A stretch of DNA of 64,000 nucleotides from positions 3,410,001-3,474,000 of the forward strand of contig JAKGSH010000010.1 of assembly GCA_021568835.1 (NCBI GenBank). The letters are read 5' to 3'. Shown here in pieces: positions 8,933-18,759 of this stretch (positions within the stretch are counted from its first letter, which is position 1; each line of letters starts with the position of its first letter). This stretch comes from Streptomyces sp. Tue 6430 (GTDB lineage: Bacteria > Actinomycetota > Actinomycetes > Streptomycetales > Streptomycetaceae). A model generated the notes under the pieces. The model searched no databases and was not told where the DNA came from. It saw only the letters and a list, made by a program, of their open reading frames with translations. Position numbers and translations under genes: made by a program.

Positions 8933-10090
8933 ATGGGGGTCGAAGCGGAGCGGTTCGCCGAACGGCGGCTCGGCGGGAGCGGATCGAGGGCTGCGGTGGG
9001 CGGGGGACCGGGGCGTGCGGCGGGTGGGGGACCGGGGCGTGCGGCGGGTGGGGGACCGGGCCGTGGGCGTGTGCCGATCCGTGACGGTCCGGTGGTCCGT
9101 GACAGCGCGGGGGGCCGTGGCAGTGCGGTGGTCCGTGACCGGCTCTGGTTACGTGGCCTTCTCGCCGTGCTCGTCACCGCCGCTGTCGTGGTTCCTCTCA
9201 CGGCCGCCGTCCGGCCGGACATCCCCGCCCCGGCCCCCGCCGACCTCGCCCCGGTGACCGCGTCGACGCTGGAGGGGGCCTACGCGGCCAACCGGGCCAA
9301 CGCCGGGCTGGCGGCCCGGATGGCGACCGGTCACGGGGACCGGCACCGCGCCGCCGCCGACCATGCGCTCGCGGCGCCCTCCCGCAGACTCCTCGCCTTC
9401 GACGGCCGCGGTTCCGGCCGGGTGGCCGAGGTCTTCGGCGACCTGGCCCACGCCGGCCGCGTGGCCGTCCTGGTGCCCGGCTCGGACACCTCCCTGGACA
9501 CCTACGAGCGCTTCCACACGGCTGCGGCCGCCCTGCACCGGGAGCTCACCCGGCAGGCCCCGGCCGGCACCGGCGCCGCGGTGGTCGCCTGGCTCGGCTA
9601 CACCACTCCGGCGACGGTCAGCACCACCGCCGTCACCCCGGACCGGGCCGACGAAGCCGCCCCCGCCCTGAGGGAGTTCGTGCGCGGACTCCGCGGCGTC
9701 ACCGGCCCGGACGCCCGGATCACCCTCCTGTGTCATTCGTACGGCTCGGTGGTGTGCGGACGGGCCGCCCACGGCCTGGACGTGGACGACCTGGTCCTCC
9801 TCGGCAGTCCGGGCACGGGCGCCGGCTCGGCGGCGGACCTGGGCACCCGCGCGCGGGTGTGGGCGGCCCGCGGCGGCGGCGACTGGGTGGCAGGGGTCCC
9901 GCATGCCGGCGTGGACCTGTTCGGCACGACGGTCGGCTTCGGCGCGGACCCGGTGTCCCCGGCCTTCGGCGCCCGTGTGTTCCCCGCCGGGGACGGGGGC
10001 CACAGCGACTACTTCCGGCAGGGCTCCGGCTGCCTGGCCGACCTCGCCCGGATCGTCCTCGGCAGGACCCCGGAGGTCACCCGTGCGTGA
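8933..10090 (+). CDS. DUF1023 alpha/beta-hydrolase, probably secreted or membrane-anchored
   Basis: A ~385-residue protein of the DUF1023 hydrolase family of actinobacteria. The N-terminus has Gly/Pro/Arg octapeptide repeats (GGGPGRAA), followed by a hydrophobic anchor LRGLLAVLVTAAVVVPLTAAV. The catalytic half has VAVLVPGSDTSL, the nucleophile elbow LLCHSYGSVV, VLLGSPGTGA and a terminal GHSDYF with the likely catalytic His. GTG 8930 and ATG 8933 are both possible; ATG is better spaced from GGGGAGGGG. The true N-terminus could also lie after the repeats. The substrate (ester or peptide) is unknown. Its end overlaps the acyltransferase start by 8 nt. Confidence 0.8.
   Translation: MGVEAERFAERRLGGSGSRAAVGGGPGRAAGGGPGRAAGGGPGRGRVPIRDGPVVRDSAGGRGSAVVRDRLWLRGLLAVLVTAAVVVPLTAAVRPDIPAPAPADLAPVTASTLEGAYAANRANAGLAARMATGHGDRHRAAADHALAAPSRRLLAFDGRGSGRVAEVFGDLAHAGRVAVLVPGSDTSLDTYERFHTAAAALHRELTRQAPAGTGAAVVAWLGYTTPATVSTTAVTPDRADEAAPALREFVRGLRGVTGPDARITLLCHSYGSVVCGRAAHGLDVDDLVLLGSPGTGAGSAADLGTRARVWAARGGGDWVAGVPHAGVDLFGTTVGFGADPVSPAFGARVFPAGDGGHSDYFRQGSGCLADLARIVLGRTPEVTRA
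9002..9073 (+). repeat. 24-bp minisatellite encoding GGGPGRAA
   Basis: About 2.7 copies of a 24-bp unit starting GGGGGACCGGGGCGTGCGGC. Eight codons per unit keep the frame of the DUF1023 gene. Confidence 0.75.
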
Positions 10091-11330
10091 GACGAACACC
10101 GTCCGCCCCCGGAGCCGGTCCCTCCTGCCGACCCGTTCCGGGATACGGCGGGCGGCCGGCCGGATCGACGCGGGAACCCCGCCCGAGCGGGACCGGGCGG
10201 TCGATGCCCTGCGCGCCCTGGCGATCCTCGGCGTCGTGCTCGGCCACTGGCTGGTGACCGCGCTCGTCGCCGACGGCGGCACCCTGCGCGCCGCGAGCCC
10301 GCTGGACCCCATGCCGTGGCTGGCCCCGGTGTCCTGGGCGTTCCAGACACTCGCGGTGTTCTTCATGGTGGGCGGCCACGTCGCGACGAGAAGCCACGCC
10401 TCGGCCCGCGCGCGGGGCGTGACGTACGGCGGCTGGCTGCGGGCCCGGCTGACCCGGCTGTCCGTGCCGGTGACGGCCATGACAGGCGTGTGGGCGGTGG
10501 CCGCGGTGTGTCTGCTGCTGGGCGGCGCGTCCTTCACCACCGTGCGCACGGTGGTGAAGCTGGCACTGTCACCCCTGTGGTTCCTGCTGGTGTTCGCGGC
10601 GCTCACGGCGGCGACCCCGCTGCTGGTCCGGCTCAACCCGCTGTGGCCGCTGGCCGTCGTCCTGCACGTGGACCTGGTCCGCTTCGGTCTCGGCGGCCCG
10701 GCCTGGCTCGGCTGGATCAACGTGGCGGCGGGCTGGCTGGTGCCGTACACCCTGGGCGCGGCCTGGACGCGCGGGGAACTGGAGCGCCGGCGCGCGGGCC
10801 GGCTCCTGTGCGGCGGCGGGGCCGTGGCGACGGCGGTCCTGGTGGTCTGGGCGGGCTATCCGGCCTCGATGGTCGGCGTGCCGGGGGCGGCGGTCTCCAA
10901 CCTCGACCCGCCGACCCTGGCGGCCGTCACCTTCGGCCTCGCCCAGTGCGGCGCCGCCCTGCTGCTGCGTGACCGGCTGCGGCGGGCCATGCGTGGACCG
11001 GTGGCCTGGGCGGCGGTGGCCCTGGTGAACCTCTCCGCGATGACGGTGTTCCTCTGGCACCAGACGGCCCTGATGGCGACCACGGCCACCGGGCTCCTGG
11101 CGGGCCGCCTGCCCGGCCTGCACACCGTGCCCGACGGCCTGGACTGGGTCGCCGCCAGGCTGCTCTGGCTGCCGGTCTTCGCCGCGGTGCTGGCGGTGTG
11201 CCGGGCGGCGTTCCACGGCTTCGAGAGCCGCGGCGGACGGCGCCCGCGGCAGGGTTCGGCTCCCTCGCGGGCGGTGCGGGCCGGACGGCTGCCGGAAACA
11301 CCGGAACTACGGAAGGCCGGGCGTGCTTAA
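10083..11330 (+). CDS. Acyltransferase 3 family integral membrane protein
   Basis: A 415-residue protein with about ten hydrophobic segments. The family signature lies in the first helix region: RDRAVDALRALAILGVVLGHW, with the H of GHW as the presumed catalytic residue. FFMVGGHV and RLTRLSVPV follow, and a late FLWHQTA. Such enzymes move acyl groups onto sugars, peptidoglycan or lipids at the membrane; the acceptor cannot be deduced. GTG 10083 overlaps the DUF1023 stop by 8 nt, so the two are likely co-translated and may act on the same envelope substrate. Confidence 0.85.
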   Translation: MRETNTVRPRSRSLLPTRSGIRRAAGRIDAGTPPERDRAVDALRALAILGVVLGHWLVTALVADGGTLRAASPLDPMPWLAPVSWAFQTLAVFFMVGGHVATRSHASARARGVTYGGWLRARLTRLSVPVTAMTGVWAVAAVCLLLGGASFTTVRTVVKLALSPLWFLLVFAALTAATPLLVRLNPLWPLAVVLHVDLVRFGLGGPAWLGWINVAAGWLVPYTLGAAWTRGELERRRAGRLLCGGGAVATAVLVVWAGYPASMVGVPGAAVSNLDPPTLAAVTFGLAQCGAALLLRDRLRRAMRGPVAWAAVALVNLSAMTVFLWHQTALMATTATGLLAGRLPGLHTVPDGLDWVAARLLWLPVFAAVLAVCRAAFHGFESRGGRRPRQGSAPSRAVRAGRLPETPELRKAGRA

Positions 11331-12834
11331 GGTGGGGCGGATGAACGGGGTGGAGGAGCGGCCGACCCGCGTCCTGCGGGTGTTGCGCGACGACCTGTGG
11401 ACGACCCGCGCGGCCCCGCTGCCGCCCTCGGTGTGGCTGCGCTGGCTGCCGCACGGCCTGGTCTGCCTGGTCGCGTTCGGCACCATGGTCGCCAACACCG
11501 ACTTCCTGGCCGATCGTTACCAGCTCGGCCCTCAGGTCGGCGTGCTCTGCTCGGTGGTGCAGGGCGCGGCGGTGGTGCTGGCGCTGTGGCGCCCGATGCC
11601 GGCGTGGTGGCTGTCGACGACGGTCACGGTGGTGGTCGCCCTGCTCGCGCGGGGCCGTCTGTTCCACGATCCGCACTCGGGCGACCCCAGCTGGCCGTGG
11701 GGTCCGCCCGGCCTGATCGCGCACTGCGTCGTCCTGTTGCTGTTGTCGCTGCGGGTGCCGACCCGGGTGTCGGCCGAGGCGCTCGCGCTGACAGCCCTGG
11801 CCACCTATGTCGTCGAGGGGGTCATCGGCGGCGCCGGCTACGGGCCGTCCGGCATGCTCGCGGTGACCCTGTTCGCCGTCGTCGTCCTGCTGGGCGGCGC
11901 CCTGCGCGGCCGCCGCGAGGCCCGGCACCAGCTCGTCGAGCAGGCCGGCATCACCGCCGAGGAACGGGCCCGCCGCACGGTGCTGGAGGAGCGCAACCGC
12001 ATCGCGCGCGAACTGCACGACGTGGTTGCCCATCACATGTCGGTGATCTCGATCCAGGCGCAGGTCGCCCCGCACCTGGTGGACAACCCGTCCGAGGAAC
12101 TGCGCCAGAACCTCGAGGGCATCCGGCAGAACGCCCTGGAGGCGCTCACAGAACTGCGCAGGGTCCTCGGAGTGCTGCGCTCCGAGAACCCCGAGGACCC
12201 CTACGGCCTCGGCGCGGTGGGCGGCGGCGGAGCCGCCCCGGACGCCCCGCAGCCCACGCTCGACCGGCTCGGCGCCCTCATCGACAACACCCGTGCGGCG
12301 GGGCTGGAGGTCGTGACCGAGGTCCGGGGCGAGGCACCGACGTATCCGCCGGGCGTGCAGTTGTCGGCGTACCGGATCGTGCAGGAGGCGCTGAGCAACG
12401 CGCTGCGGCACGCGCCCGGTTCCCAGGTGCGGGTCGGCGTCGTCCACGACCCGCGGGGCCTGTCCCTGGAGGTCGTCAACTCCCGCCCGAGAGGGCCGGT
12501 CCGGTCCTCGCCCGGCGCGGGGCACGGGCTGCTCGGCATGCGGGAGCGGGCGGTGATGCTGGGCGGTCACGTCGCCGCGCACCCGACGCTGCACGGCGGG
12601 TTCATGGTCTCCGCGTTCCTCCCGAAGGACGGCCTTCCCCTCCCTCCCACCGAGGACACCGACCTGCCCGCCGACCTCGAAATGATCTTCCCCGAGCCCC
12701 GCCGGGAGCCGACGACGGCCGGACCGGCGCCAGGACCCACGGCCGGACCGCCGACGGGACCGCCTGCGGGTCCGCCGCAGGGCCACCCGTCAGGGCCTTC
12801 GGCCGGACACCCGACAGGAGACGAGAGCAGATGA
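11323..12834 (+). CDS. NarL-type sensor histidine kinase (first of two)
   Basis: A 503-residue kinase with four or five N-terminal membrane helices (about 43-195) and a HisKA_3 dimerisation segment, phospho-acceptor His232 in IARELHDVVAHHMSV. The HATPase domain has an N-box QEALSNALRHAPG and a G-box GAGHGLLGMRERA. The Pro/Gly-rich tail (PTAGPPTGPPAGPP) is low complexity. GTG 11323 overlaps the acyltransferase stop; ATG 11341 is an alternative. It overlaps its response regulator by 4 nt (ATGA). There is no obvious sensory domain outside the membrane, so the signal is unknown. Confidence 0.9.
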   Translation: MLKVGRMNGVEERPTRVLRVLRDDLWTTRAAPLPPSVWLRWLPHGLVCLVAFGTMVANTDFLADRYQLGPQVGVLCSVVQGAAVVLALWRPMPAWWLSTTVTVVVALLARGRLFHDPHSGDPSWPWGPPGLIAHCVVLLLLSLRVPTRVSAEALALTALATYVVEGVIGGAGYGPSGMLAVTLFAVVVLLGGALRGRREARHQLVEQAGITAEERARRTVLEERNRIARELHDVVAHHMSVISIQAQVAPHLVDNPSEELRQNLEGIRQNALEALTELRRVLGVLRSENPEDPYGLGAVGGGGAAPDAPQPTLDRLGALIDNTRAAGLEVVTEVRGEAPTYPPGVQLSAYRIVQEALSNALRHAPGSQVRVGVVHDPRGLSLEVVNSRPRGPVRSSPGAGHGLLGMRERAVMLGGHVAAHPTLHGGFMVSAFLPKDGLPLPPTEDTDLPADLEMIFPEPRREPTTAGPAPGPTAGPPTGPPAGPPQGHPSGPSAGHPTGDESR

Positions 12835-13505
12835 CGAGCGGCACCATCCGCGTACTGATCGCCGACGACCAGCAGATGGTCCGGCAGGGCTTCACCGTCC
12901 TGCTCAACACCCGGCCGGACATCGAGGTGATCGGGCAGGCGGTCGACGGGCTCGATGCCGTCGCGCAGGTCGCCGAGCTGTCCCCGGACGTCGTCCTGAT
13001 GGACATCCGCATGCCCGAGCTGGGCGGCATCGAGGCCACCCGCCGCATCACCGTCGCCACCCCCGGCATCAAGGTGCTGGTGCTCACCACCTTCGACCTC
13101 GACGAGTACGTGTACGAGGCGCTGCGCGCCGGGGCGTCCGGGTTCCTGCTCAAGGACGCCTCCGCCGACCAGCTCGCGGAGGCGGTGCGGATCGTGGCGG
13201 CCGGTGACGCCCTGCTCGCGCCCGGCATCACCCGCAAGCTGATCGCCGAGTTCTCCCGTCTGGACGGCACGCCCCGCGCGCCGCTGAAGGAACGCGTCGG
13301 CGACCTCACCGAGCGCGAGACGGAGGTGCTGACCCTCATCGCGCAGGGCCTGTCCAACGCGGAGATCGCCCGTCAACTCGTGGTCGCCGAGCAGACCGTG
13401 AAGACGCACGTGGGCCGCATCCTGGTGAAACTGGGTCTGCGGGACCGCACCCAGGCGGCGGTGTTCGCCTACGAGTCGGGGCTGGTGAGACCTGCCGGGT
13501 ACTGA
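12831..13505 (+). CDS. LuxR/NarL-type response regulator (partner of 11323 kinase)
   Basis: A 224-residue regulator. The receiver domain has acidic residues ADDQ (11-14), phospho-acceptor Asp58 in VVLMDIRMPE, and Lys in FLLKDAS. The C-terminal GerE helix-turn-helix reads LTERETEVLTLIAQGLSNAEIA then EQTVKTHVGRIL. It is coupled to the kinase gene by ATGA. Targets are not evident in the sequence. Confidence 0.93.
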   Translation: MTSGTIRVLIADDQQMVRQGFTVLLNTRPDIEVIGQAVDGLDAVAQVAELSPDVVLMDIRMPELGGIEATRRITVATPGIKVLVLTTFDLDEYVYEALRAGASGFLLKDASADQLAEAVRIVAAGDALLAPGITRKLIAEFSRLDGTPRAPLKERVGDLTERETEVLTLIAQGLSNAEIARQLVVAEQTVKTHVGRILVKLGLRDRTQAAVFAYESGLVRPAGY

Positions 13506-13510
13506 CCACC

Positions 13511-13550
13511 CCGGTGAGACCGGTGAGACCGGTGAGACCGGTGAGACCGG
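13511..13550 (+). repeat. 9-bp tandem repeat (CCGGTGAGA), 4.4 copies
   Basis: Perfect CCGGTGAGA units run from 13511 to 13550 in the 141-bp gap between the two two-component systems. No terminator stem is formed by them. Slippage array, non-coding. Confidence 0.85.
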
Positions 13551-13646
13551 CGCGCGGGCCCCGACCCGTAGTACTTGAGAGGGACCCGATGGAACCCCCC
13601 TCACTGGTGACGACCGCCACCTCTGTCTCCGCCTACGGTTCTGACT

Positions 13647-15011
13647 GTGACCGAGACGACCCAGACGCACCAGACACAGTTCGCGCCGCCGGGCGACCCG
13701 TACACGGCCCAGCGGCCGCGCAGCCCGGAGCTCCGGGTGGCCCTGGGCGCCGTACGGGGGTTGCGGGAGGACCTGTTCGAGGATGCCTTCGCCTACCGTC
13801 CGCTGCCCCACCGCGAGCCGGACGGCCGCCTCACCCGCCGGCTGACCGGCCGCAAGCGGGTGTACGCGACCTGGTCCCGGCACGCGCTGGTCGGAGCGGG
13901 CGGCGCGCTCGCCTTCCTGGCCTCCTTCGCCGAGGACAGCGGCCTGGTGGGCCTGGTGTGCGGGCTGCTGGCGCTGGCACCGGTGCTGCTGACCCTGGTC
14001 CGCCCGGTGGGGGCGTTCTGGCTGTCGCTGGTGTCCACCACGCTCGTCGCCGCCTTCGGCTCGGCGTGGAGCGACTGGCCGTGGCTGCCGGGCACGTTCA
14101 TCTCCCACCTCCTCGTGCTGACGGTCGTGGCGATACGCACCCGGCCGCGCACGGCGGCCTGGATGTGGCTGCTGACCGTCGTCTACGGCCTCGTCGCCGA
14201 GGCGGTGTTCGGCGGGAGCCACTACTACACCAACGTCGGGCCGATGCTGGTCGTCTCGGCGCTCGTCCTGCTCGCCGTCACCGTCTGGCACATCCGCCGG
14301 CAGGCCGAGGAGGAGGTCACGGCCCAGCAGACGGTGACCGCGCACGAGCGTTCGCGGCGCACGCTGCTGGAGGAGCGCACCACCATCGCCCGTGAGCTGC
14401 ACGACGTGGTCGCCCACCACATGTCGGTCGTCGCCATCCAGGCGGAGGCCGCCCCCTACCGGGTGGAGAACCCGCCGCCCGAGCTGGAGAAGGCGTTCGT
14501 GACGATCCGGGAGAACGCGGTCGCGGCCCTGACCGAGCTGCGCCGGGTCCTGGGCGTGGTCCGCGCCGAGGACTACGAGGCCCCGGACGCCCCGCAGCCC
14601 ACGCTCGCCGAGCTGGACGGGCTGCTGGCCAACGTGCGCGAGGCCGGCCTGCCGGTCGAGAAGGCGGTGACCGGTGCGGTGCGGGAACTGCCGCAGGGCG
14701 TGGAGCTGTCGGCGTACCGGATCGTGCAGGAGGCCCTGAGCAACACCCTGCGGCACGCGCCCGGCGCGAGCGCCCGCGTGGAGATCGGCTACGTGCTCGG
14801 CGGGCTGGGCCTGCGCGTCGTCAACGGCCCGCCGACCGACCCCGCCCTGGTGAAGCCCTCGCCGGGGGCCGGACACGGCATCACGGGCATGCGGGAGCGG
14901 GTGTCCATGCTGGACGGCGAGATGACGGCGGGCCCGACGGGGGACGGCGGTTACGAGGTGGCCGTGTTCCTTCCGGTGCCGCCGGCCGCGACGGTCGACG
15001 GTGCGGCATGA
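13647..15011 (+). CDS. NarL-type sensor histidine kinase (second of two)
   Basis: A 454-residue paralogue of the kinase at 11323: membrane helices about 80-215, His252 in IARELHDVVAHHMSV, N-box QEALSNTLRHAPG, G-box GAGHGITGMRERV. It shares APQPTL and SAYRIVQEALSN with its neighbour almost word for word, pointing to duplication. It lacks the Pro/Gly-rich tail of the first. GTG start at 13647; ATGA overlap with its regulator. Confidence 0.9.
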   Translation: MTETTQTHQTQFAPPGDPYTAQRPRSPELRVALGAVRGLREDLFEDAFAYRPLPHREPDGRLTRRLTGRKRVYATWSRHALVGAGGALAFLASFAEDSGLVGLVCGLLALAPVLLTLVRPVGAFWLSLVSTTLVAAFGSAWSDWPWLPGTFISHLLVLTVVAIRTRPRTAAWMWLLTVVYGLVAEAVFGGSHYYTNVGPMLVVSALVLLAVTVWHIRRQAEEEVTAQQTVTAHERSRRTLLEERTTIARELHDVVAHHMSVVAIQAEAAPYRVENPPPELEKAFVTIRENAVAALTELRRVLGVVRAEDYEAPDAPQPTLAELDGLLANVREAGLPVEKAVTGAVRELPQGVELSAYRIVQEALSNTLRHAPGASARVEIGYVLGGLGLRVVNGPPTDPALVKPSPGAGHGITGMRERVSMLDGEMTAGPTGDGGYEVAVFLPVPPAATVDGAA

Positions 15012-15673
15012 CCATCCGGGTACTGATCGCGGACGACCAGATGATGGTCCGCGAGGGCTTCTCCGTCCTGCTGAACGCGATGCCGGACATCGAGGTCGTC
15101 GGCGAGGCGGTCAACGGCCGCGAGGCGGTGGACCGCGTCCGTGAACTGGCGCCCGACGTCGTCCTGATGGACATCCGGATGCCCGAGATGAACGGCATCG
15201 AGGCGACGCGGGAGATCGTGGCCGCCGACGGCACGGCGAAGGTGCTGGTCCTCACCACCTTCGACCTCGACGAGTACGTCTACCAGGCGTTGCGCGCCGG
15301 AGCCTCCGGCTTCCTGCTGAAGGACGCCTCGGCCCGCCAGCTCGCCGACGGGGTGAGGATCGTGGCCGCCGGGGAGGCGCTCCTCGCCCCGTCCGTCACC
15401 CGGCGTCTGATCACCGAGTTCTCCCGGCTCTCCGACGGCCCCCGGCTGCCCCGCGCCGCCCAGGCGTCCTACGGCGACCTGACCGAGCGCGAGACGGAGG
15501 TCCTGGTCCTCATCGCGCAGGGCCTGTCCAACGCGGAGATGGCCGGGCGGCTGGTGGTGGCGGAGTCCACGATCAAGACGCACGTCAGCAGGATCCTGGT
15601 GAAGCTGGGTCTGCGGGACCGCACCCAGGCGGCGGTGTTCGCCTACGAGGCGCGGCTGGTCAGACCGGGGTGA
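15008..15673 (+). CDS. LuxR/NarL-type response regulator (partner of 13647 kinase)
   Basis: A 221-residue regulator very like the one at 12831: phospho-acceptor Asp55 in VVLMDIRMPE, FLLKDAS, and the same GerE helix-turn-helix with STIKTHVSRILVKLGL. The nearly identical recognition helix suggests overlapping DNA targets for the two systems. ATG lies inside the kinase stop. Confidence 0.93.
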   Translation: MTIRVLIADDQMMVREGFSVLLNAMPDIEVVGEAVNGREAVDRVRELAPDVVLMDIRMPEMNGIEATREIVAADGTAKVLVLTTFDLDEYVYQALRAGASGFLLKDASARQLADGVRIVAAGEALLAPSVTRRLITEFSRLSDGPRLPRAAQASYGDLTERETEVLVLIAQGLSNAEMAGRLVVAESTIKTHVSRILVKLGLRDRTQAAVFAYEARLVRPG

Positions 15674-15717
15674 GGCACCCCTGGTCAGCGGCGGGGCCCA
15701 CGGGCTAGCGTCCGGTC

Positions 15718-16938
15718 ATGACAGCAGCCGACGACCTTCGCTTCGATCCCTGGGACCCGGCGTTCACGGCCGACCCGTACCCGGCGTACGCCGAACTGCG
15801 GGAGCGGGGCCGGGTGATCCGGTACGAGCGCACCGACCAGTGGCTGGTGCCGCACCACGCGGACGTCTCGGCGCTGCTGCGGGACCGGCGACTCGGGCGG
15901 ACCTACCGGCACCGTTTCACGCACGAGGACTTCGGGCGGACGGCGCCCCCGGCGGAGCACGAGCCGTTCCACACGCTCAACGACCACGGGATGCTCGACC
16001 TGGAACCGCCGGACCACACCCGGATCCGGCGGCTGGTGTCGAAGGCGTTCACACCGCGCACGGTCGAGCGGCTCAAGCCGTACGTGGAGCGGCTGGCCGG
16101 TGAACTGGTCGACGAGCTGGTGGCGGCCGGCGGCGGCGACCTGCTGAGGGACGTCGCGGAGCCGCTGCCGGTGGCGGTGATCGCCGAGATGCTGGGGATC
16201 CCGGCGTCGGAGCGGGCCCCGCTCAGGCCGTGGTCGGCGGACATCTGCGGGATGTACGAGCTGAACCCGTCCGAGGAGACGGCCCGCCGGGCGGTGCGGG
16301 CGTCGGTCGAGTTCTCCGCGTACCTGCGGGAGCTGATCGCGGCCCGCCGCGAGGAGCCCGGCGACGACCTGATCTCCGGGCTGATCGCCGCCCACGACGA
16401 GGGCGACCGGCTCACCGAGCAGGAGATGATCTCGACGGCCGTGCTCCTGCTGAACGCGGGCCACGAGGCGACGGTGAACGCCACGGTCAACGGCTGGTGG
16501 GCGCTGTTCCGCAACCCCGGCCAGCTGGCGGCCCTGCGCGCCGACCACGCGCTGGTCCCCTCCGCCGTGGAGGAGCTGATGCGCTACGACACCCCGCTCC
16601 AGCTCTTCGAGCGCTGGGTCCTCGACGAGATCGAGATCGACGGCACGGTGATCCCGCGGGGTGCGGAGATCGCGATGCTGTTCGGCTCCGCCAACCACGA
16701 CCCCGCGGTCTTCACCGACCCGGGCCGCCTGGACCTGACCCGCGCGGAGAACCCGCACATCTCCTTCAGCGCGGGCATCCACTACTGCATCGGCGCTCCC
16801 CTCGCCCGCATGGAGCTGGCCGCCTCGATGCGGGCCCTCCTGGAGAAGGCCCCCACGCTGCGCCTCGCGGCGGAACCCGCCCGCACACCGAACTTCGTGA
16901 TCAGGGGCCTGCGGGGACTCGACGTGGAGATCGCCTGA
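15718..16938 (+). CDS. Cytochrome P450, CYP107-like
   Basis: A 406-residue soluble bacterial P450. The I-helix oxygen-activation motif AGHEAT is at 247-252, the K-helix ExxR in VEELMRYDTP, and the heme-thiolate loop FSAGIHYCIGAPLARME, with axial Cys at about residue 357. No ferredoxin or reductase gene is adjacent, so electron partners come from elsewhere. In S. coelicolor a CYP107U-type P450 is remembered at the equivalent place between two-component and ABC genes; orthology is inferred from order only. Substrate unknown. Confidence 0.9.
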   Translation: MTAADDLRFDPWDPAFTADPYPAYAELRERGRVIRYERTDQWLVPHHADVSALLRDRRLGRTYRHRFTHEDFGRTAPPAEHEPFHTLNDHGMLDLEPPDHTRIRRLVSKAFTPRTVERLKPYVERLAGELVDELVAAGGGDLLRDVAEPLPVAVIAEMLGIPASERAPLRPWSADICGMYELNPSEETARRAVRASVEFSAYLRELIAARREEPGDDLISGLIAAHDEGDRLTEQEMISTAVLLLNAGHEATVNATVNGWWALFRNPGQLAALRADHALVPSAVEELMRYDTPLQLFERWVLDEIEIDGTVIPRGAEIAMLFGSANHDPAVFTDPGRLDLTRAENPHISFSAGIHYCIGAPLARMELAASMRALLEKAPTLRLAAEPARTPNFVIRGLRGLDVEIA

Positions 16939-16981
16939 ACCGTCCGGCTCCGGGTCGAGCCTCCGCCCGGAAGCCCGACCC

Positions 16982-17071
16982 GTGTCCGAGCCACCCGCCC
17001 GGGAGGCCGTGCCGGAGTCACGCCGGAGTCAGTCACCCGCCCTGCAGGCCGTGTCCGAGCCACCCGCCCGG
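16982..17071 (+). repeat. Direct repeat pair downstream of the P450 gene
   Basis: TGTCCGAGCCACCCGCCCGG occurs at about 16983-17002 and again at 17052-17071, with weaker partial copies between. Intergenic, between convergent P450 and ABC permease genes. Confidence 0.65.
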
Positions 17072-17179
17072 AAGCCTGGTGCCCCGGCTCCGATTCCGGC
17101 CCTGCCCTCCGTCACGTGGGCAGGACCCGGTCCGGCGAGGACGTCCTGGAGCAGTCCGGACCCGCCCCGCCCTGTCACG

Positions 17180-18759
17180 TCACGTGGTCATGTCCCGTCG
17201 GCGCAGTCCCGCGACGCCGGCCACGACCAGGGCTGCCGCCAGTGCGGTGAGCGTCAGTACCGGGCCCCACTCCATGCCGCCGCCCGGCAGCTTGGGCAGG
17301 TGGCCGAAGGGGGAGAGGTCCAGCACCGCCTGCGGGACGTCCAGCGCGGGGCCGATCCAGCCGATGATCAGGACCGCGCCGGCCACCCCCCACGCGACCG
17401 GGGCCAGCCGCGGGGCGAGGCCGTACAGGAGGACGGCGAGGCCGCCGACGGTCCACACCGCGGGGAGCTGGACCAGGCAGCCCGCCAGGATCGGGCCCGC
17501 GTCCCTGCCGTGACCGACGGCGAGGCCGAGGCCCGCCAGCAGCATGATCAGGGCGGCGCCGCCGAAGGCGATCACCAGATGGCCGGCGGCCCAGCGCAGC
17601 CGGCCGACCGCGTTCGCGAGGACCGGTTCGGCCCGGCCGGAGGTCTCCTCGCCGTGCAGCCGCAGGACCGAGGCGACGACGTACAGGGCCGCGACCAGGC
17701 CCAGCATGCCGGTCATCGTGGCGAGGAAGGCGTCCGTGAGCGCCGACCGGCCGCCCATCCGCTCGAAGATCTCGCGGGCCCGCTCGTTGTCGCCGACCAG
17801 GTCGGCCGCGCCCTCCGCCATCGCGCCGTAGACGACGCCGGCGAGGAGGAAGCCGATGCTCCAGCCGAGGACGCTGCCGCGTTGCAGCCGCCAGGCCAGT
17901 CCCCCCGCCGTGCGCAGCCGGCCCGAGGCCCGTCCCGGCCGGGTCGGCAGGAAGCTCATGCCGAGGTCCCGGCGGCCCGCCAGCACGTACGCCGTCACGC
18001 CCTGCGCGGCGATCGCCGCCGCGAACAGCGCCAGCACCCACCAGCGTTCGTCCGCGAAGGGCCGCAGGTTCTCCAGCCAGCCGAGCGGGGAGAGCCAGGT
18101 CAGCACGGAGGAGCCGTCGTCCGTCGCCGAGTCGCCCGCCGCGCGCAGCACGAACGCGGCGCCCAGCACCCCGAGGCCAGCCCACGGGCCAGCCGCGCGC
18201 TCTCGGTGAGCTGGGCGACGATCGCCGCCATGGTCGCGAAGAGCATCCCCACGGCCGCCAGCCCCAGCCCGAGGGCCAGCGCCCCGGCCGCCCCGTGCCC
18301 CGCCAGTCCGACGGTCACCAGCAGGGCCAGGACCGCGTCGGCGACCCCCGCCGCCAGCAGCGCCGACGTCAGCGCGGCACGCCGCCCGACCATCCCGGAG
18401 GCGAGCAGTTCCTGGCGGCCGCTCTCCTCCTCGTCACGGGTGTGCCGTACGACGACCAGGAGGCTGGTGACGGCGGCGAGGGCACCGGCGTAGACGCCGA
18501 CCCGCCAGGCGGTGAGGGCGCCCAGGGAGTCGTCGAAGACCGGGCCGACGAGGGCGCGCAGCGAGGAGTTGGCCGCCATCTGGTCCTTGAGGGAGGCGCG
18601 TTCGGCGGCGGTGCCGTACAGGCTCTCCAGGGTGTTCGGCAGGGAGAGGACCATCAGGGCGTTGACGCCCACCCAGAGGGGGATCATCACCCGGTCGCGG
18701 CGCAGCGCGAACCGCAGCAGCGTTCCGGTGCCCGAGAGCTGGGGCGCGAGGGCGCTCAT
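17180..18759 (-). pseudogene. ABC exporter permease (12-helix type) with a -1 frameshift
   Basis: The N-terminal half starts at ATG 18759 (MSALAPQLSGTGTLLRF), with helices and a TRDEEESGRQELLASG loop typical of the two-domain antibiotic-exporter permeases. At LARGLASG the frame breaks and continues one frame away as VLGAAFVLRAAG through WLSPLGWLENLRPF to the stop at 17180. One base added to the CCCC run at 18169-18172 (top strand) restores ~526 residues. Start overlaps the ATPase stop by 4 nt. Probably a functional exporter subunit with an undercalled base. Confidence 0.85.

Noticed and set aside
13511..13550. CCGGTGAGA repeats as regulatory iterons
   Set aside because: They lie between two housekeeping-like operons, far from any replication gene, and look like simple slippage.
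12567..14876. Long open frames antisense to the two-component genes
   Set aside because: They mirror the third-position GC of the real genes and have no family features; typical high-GC shadows.
15718..16938. P450 as part of a secondary-metabolite cluster
   Set aside because: No polyketide synthase, peptide synthetase, terpene or tailoring genes are nearby; neighbours are regulators and an ABC exporter.
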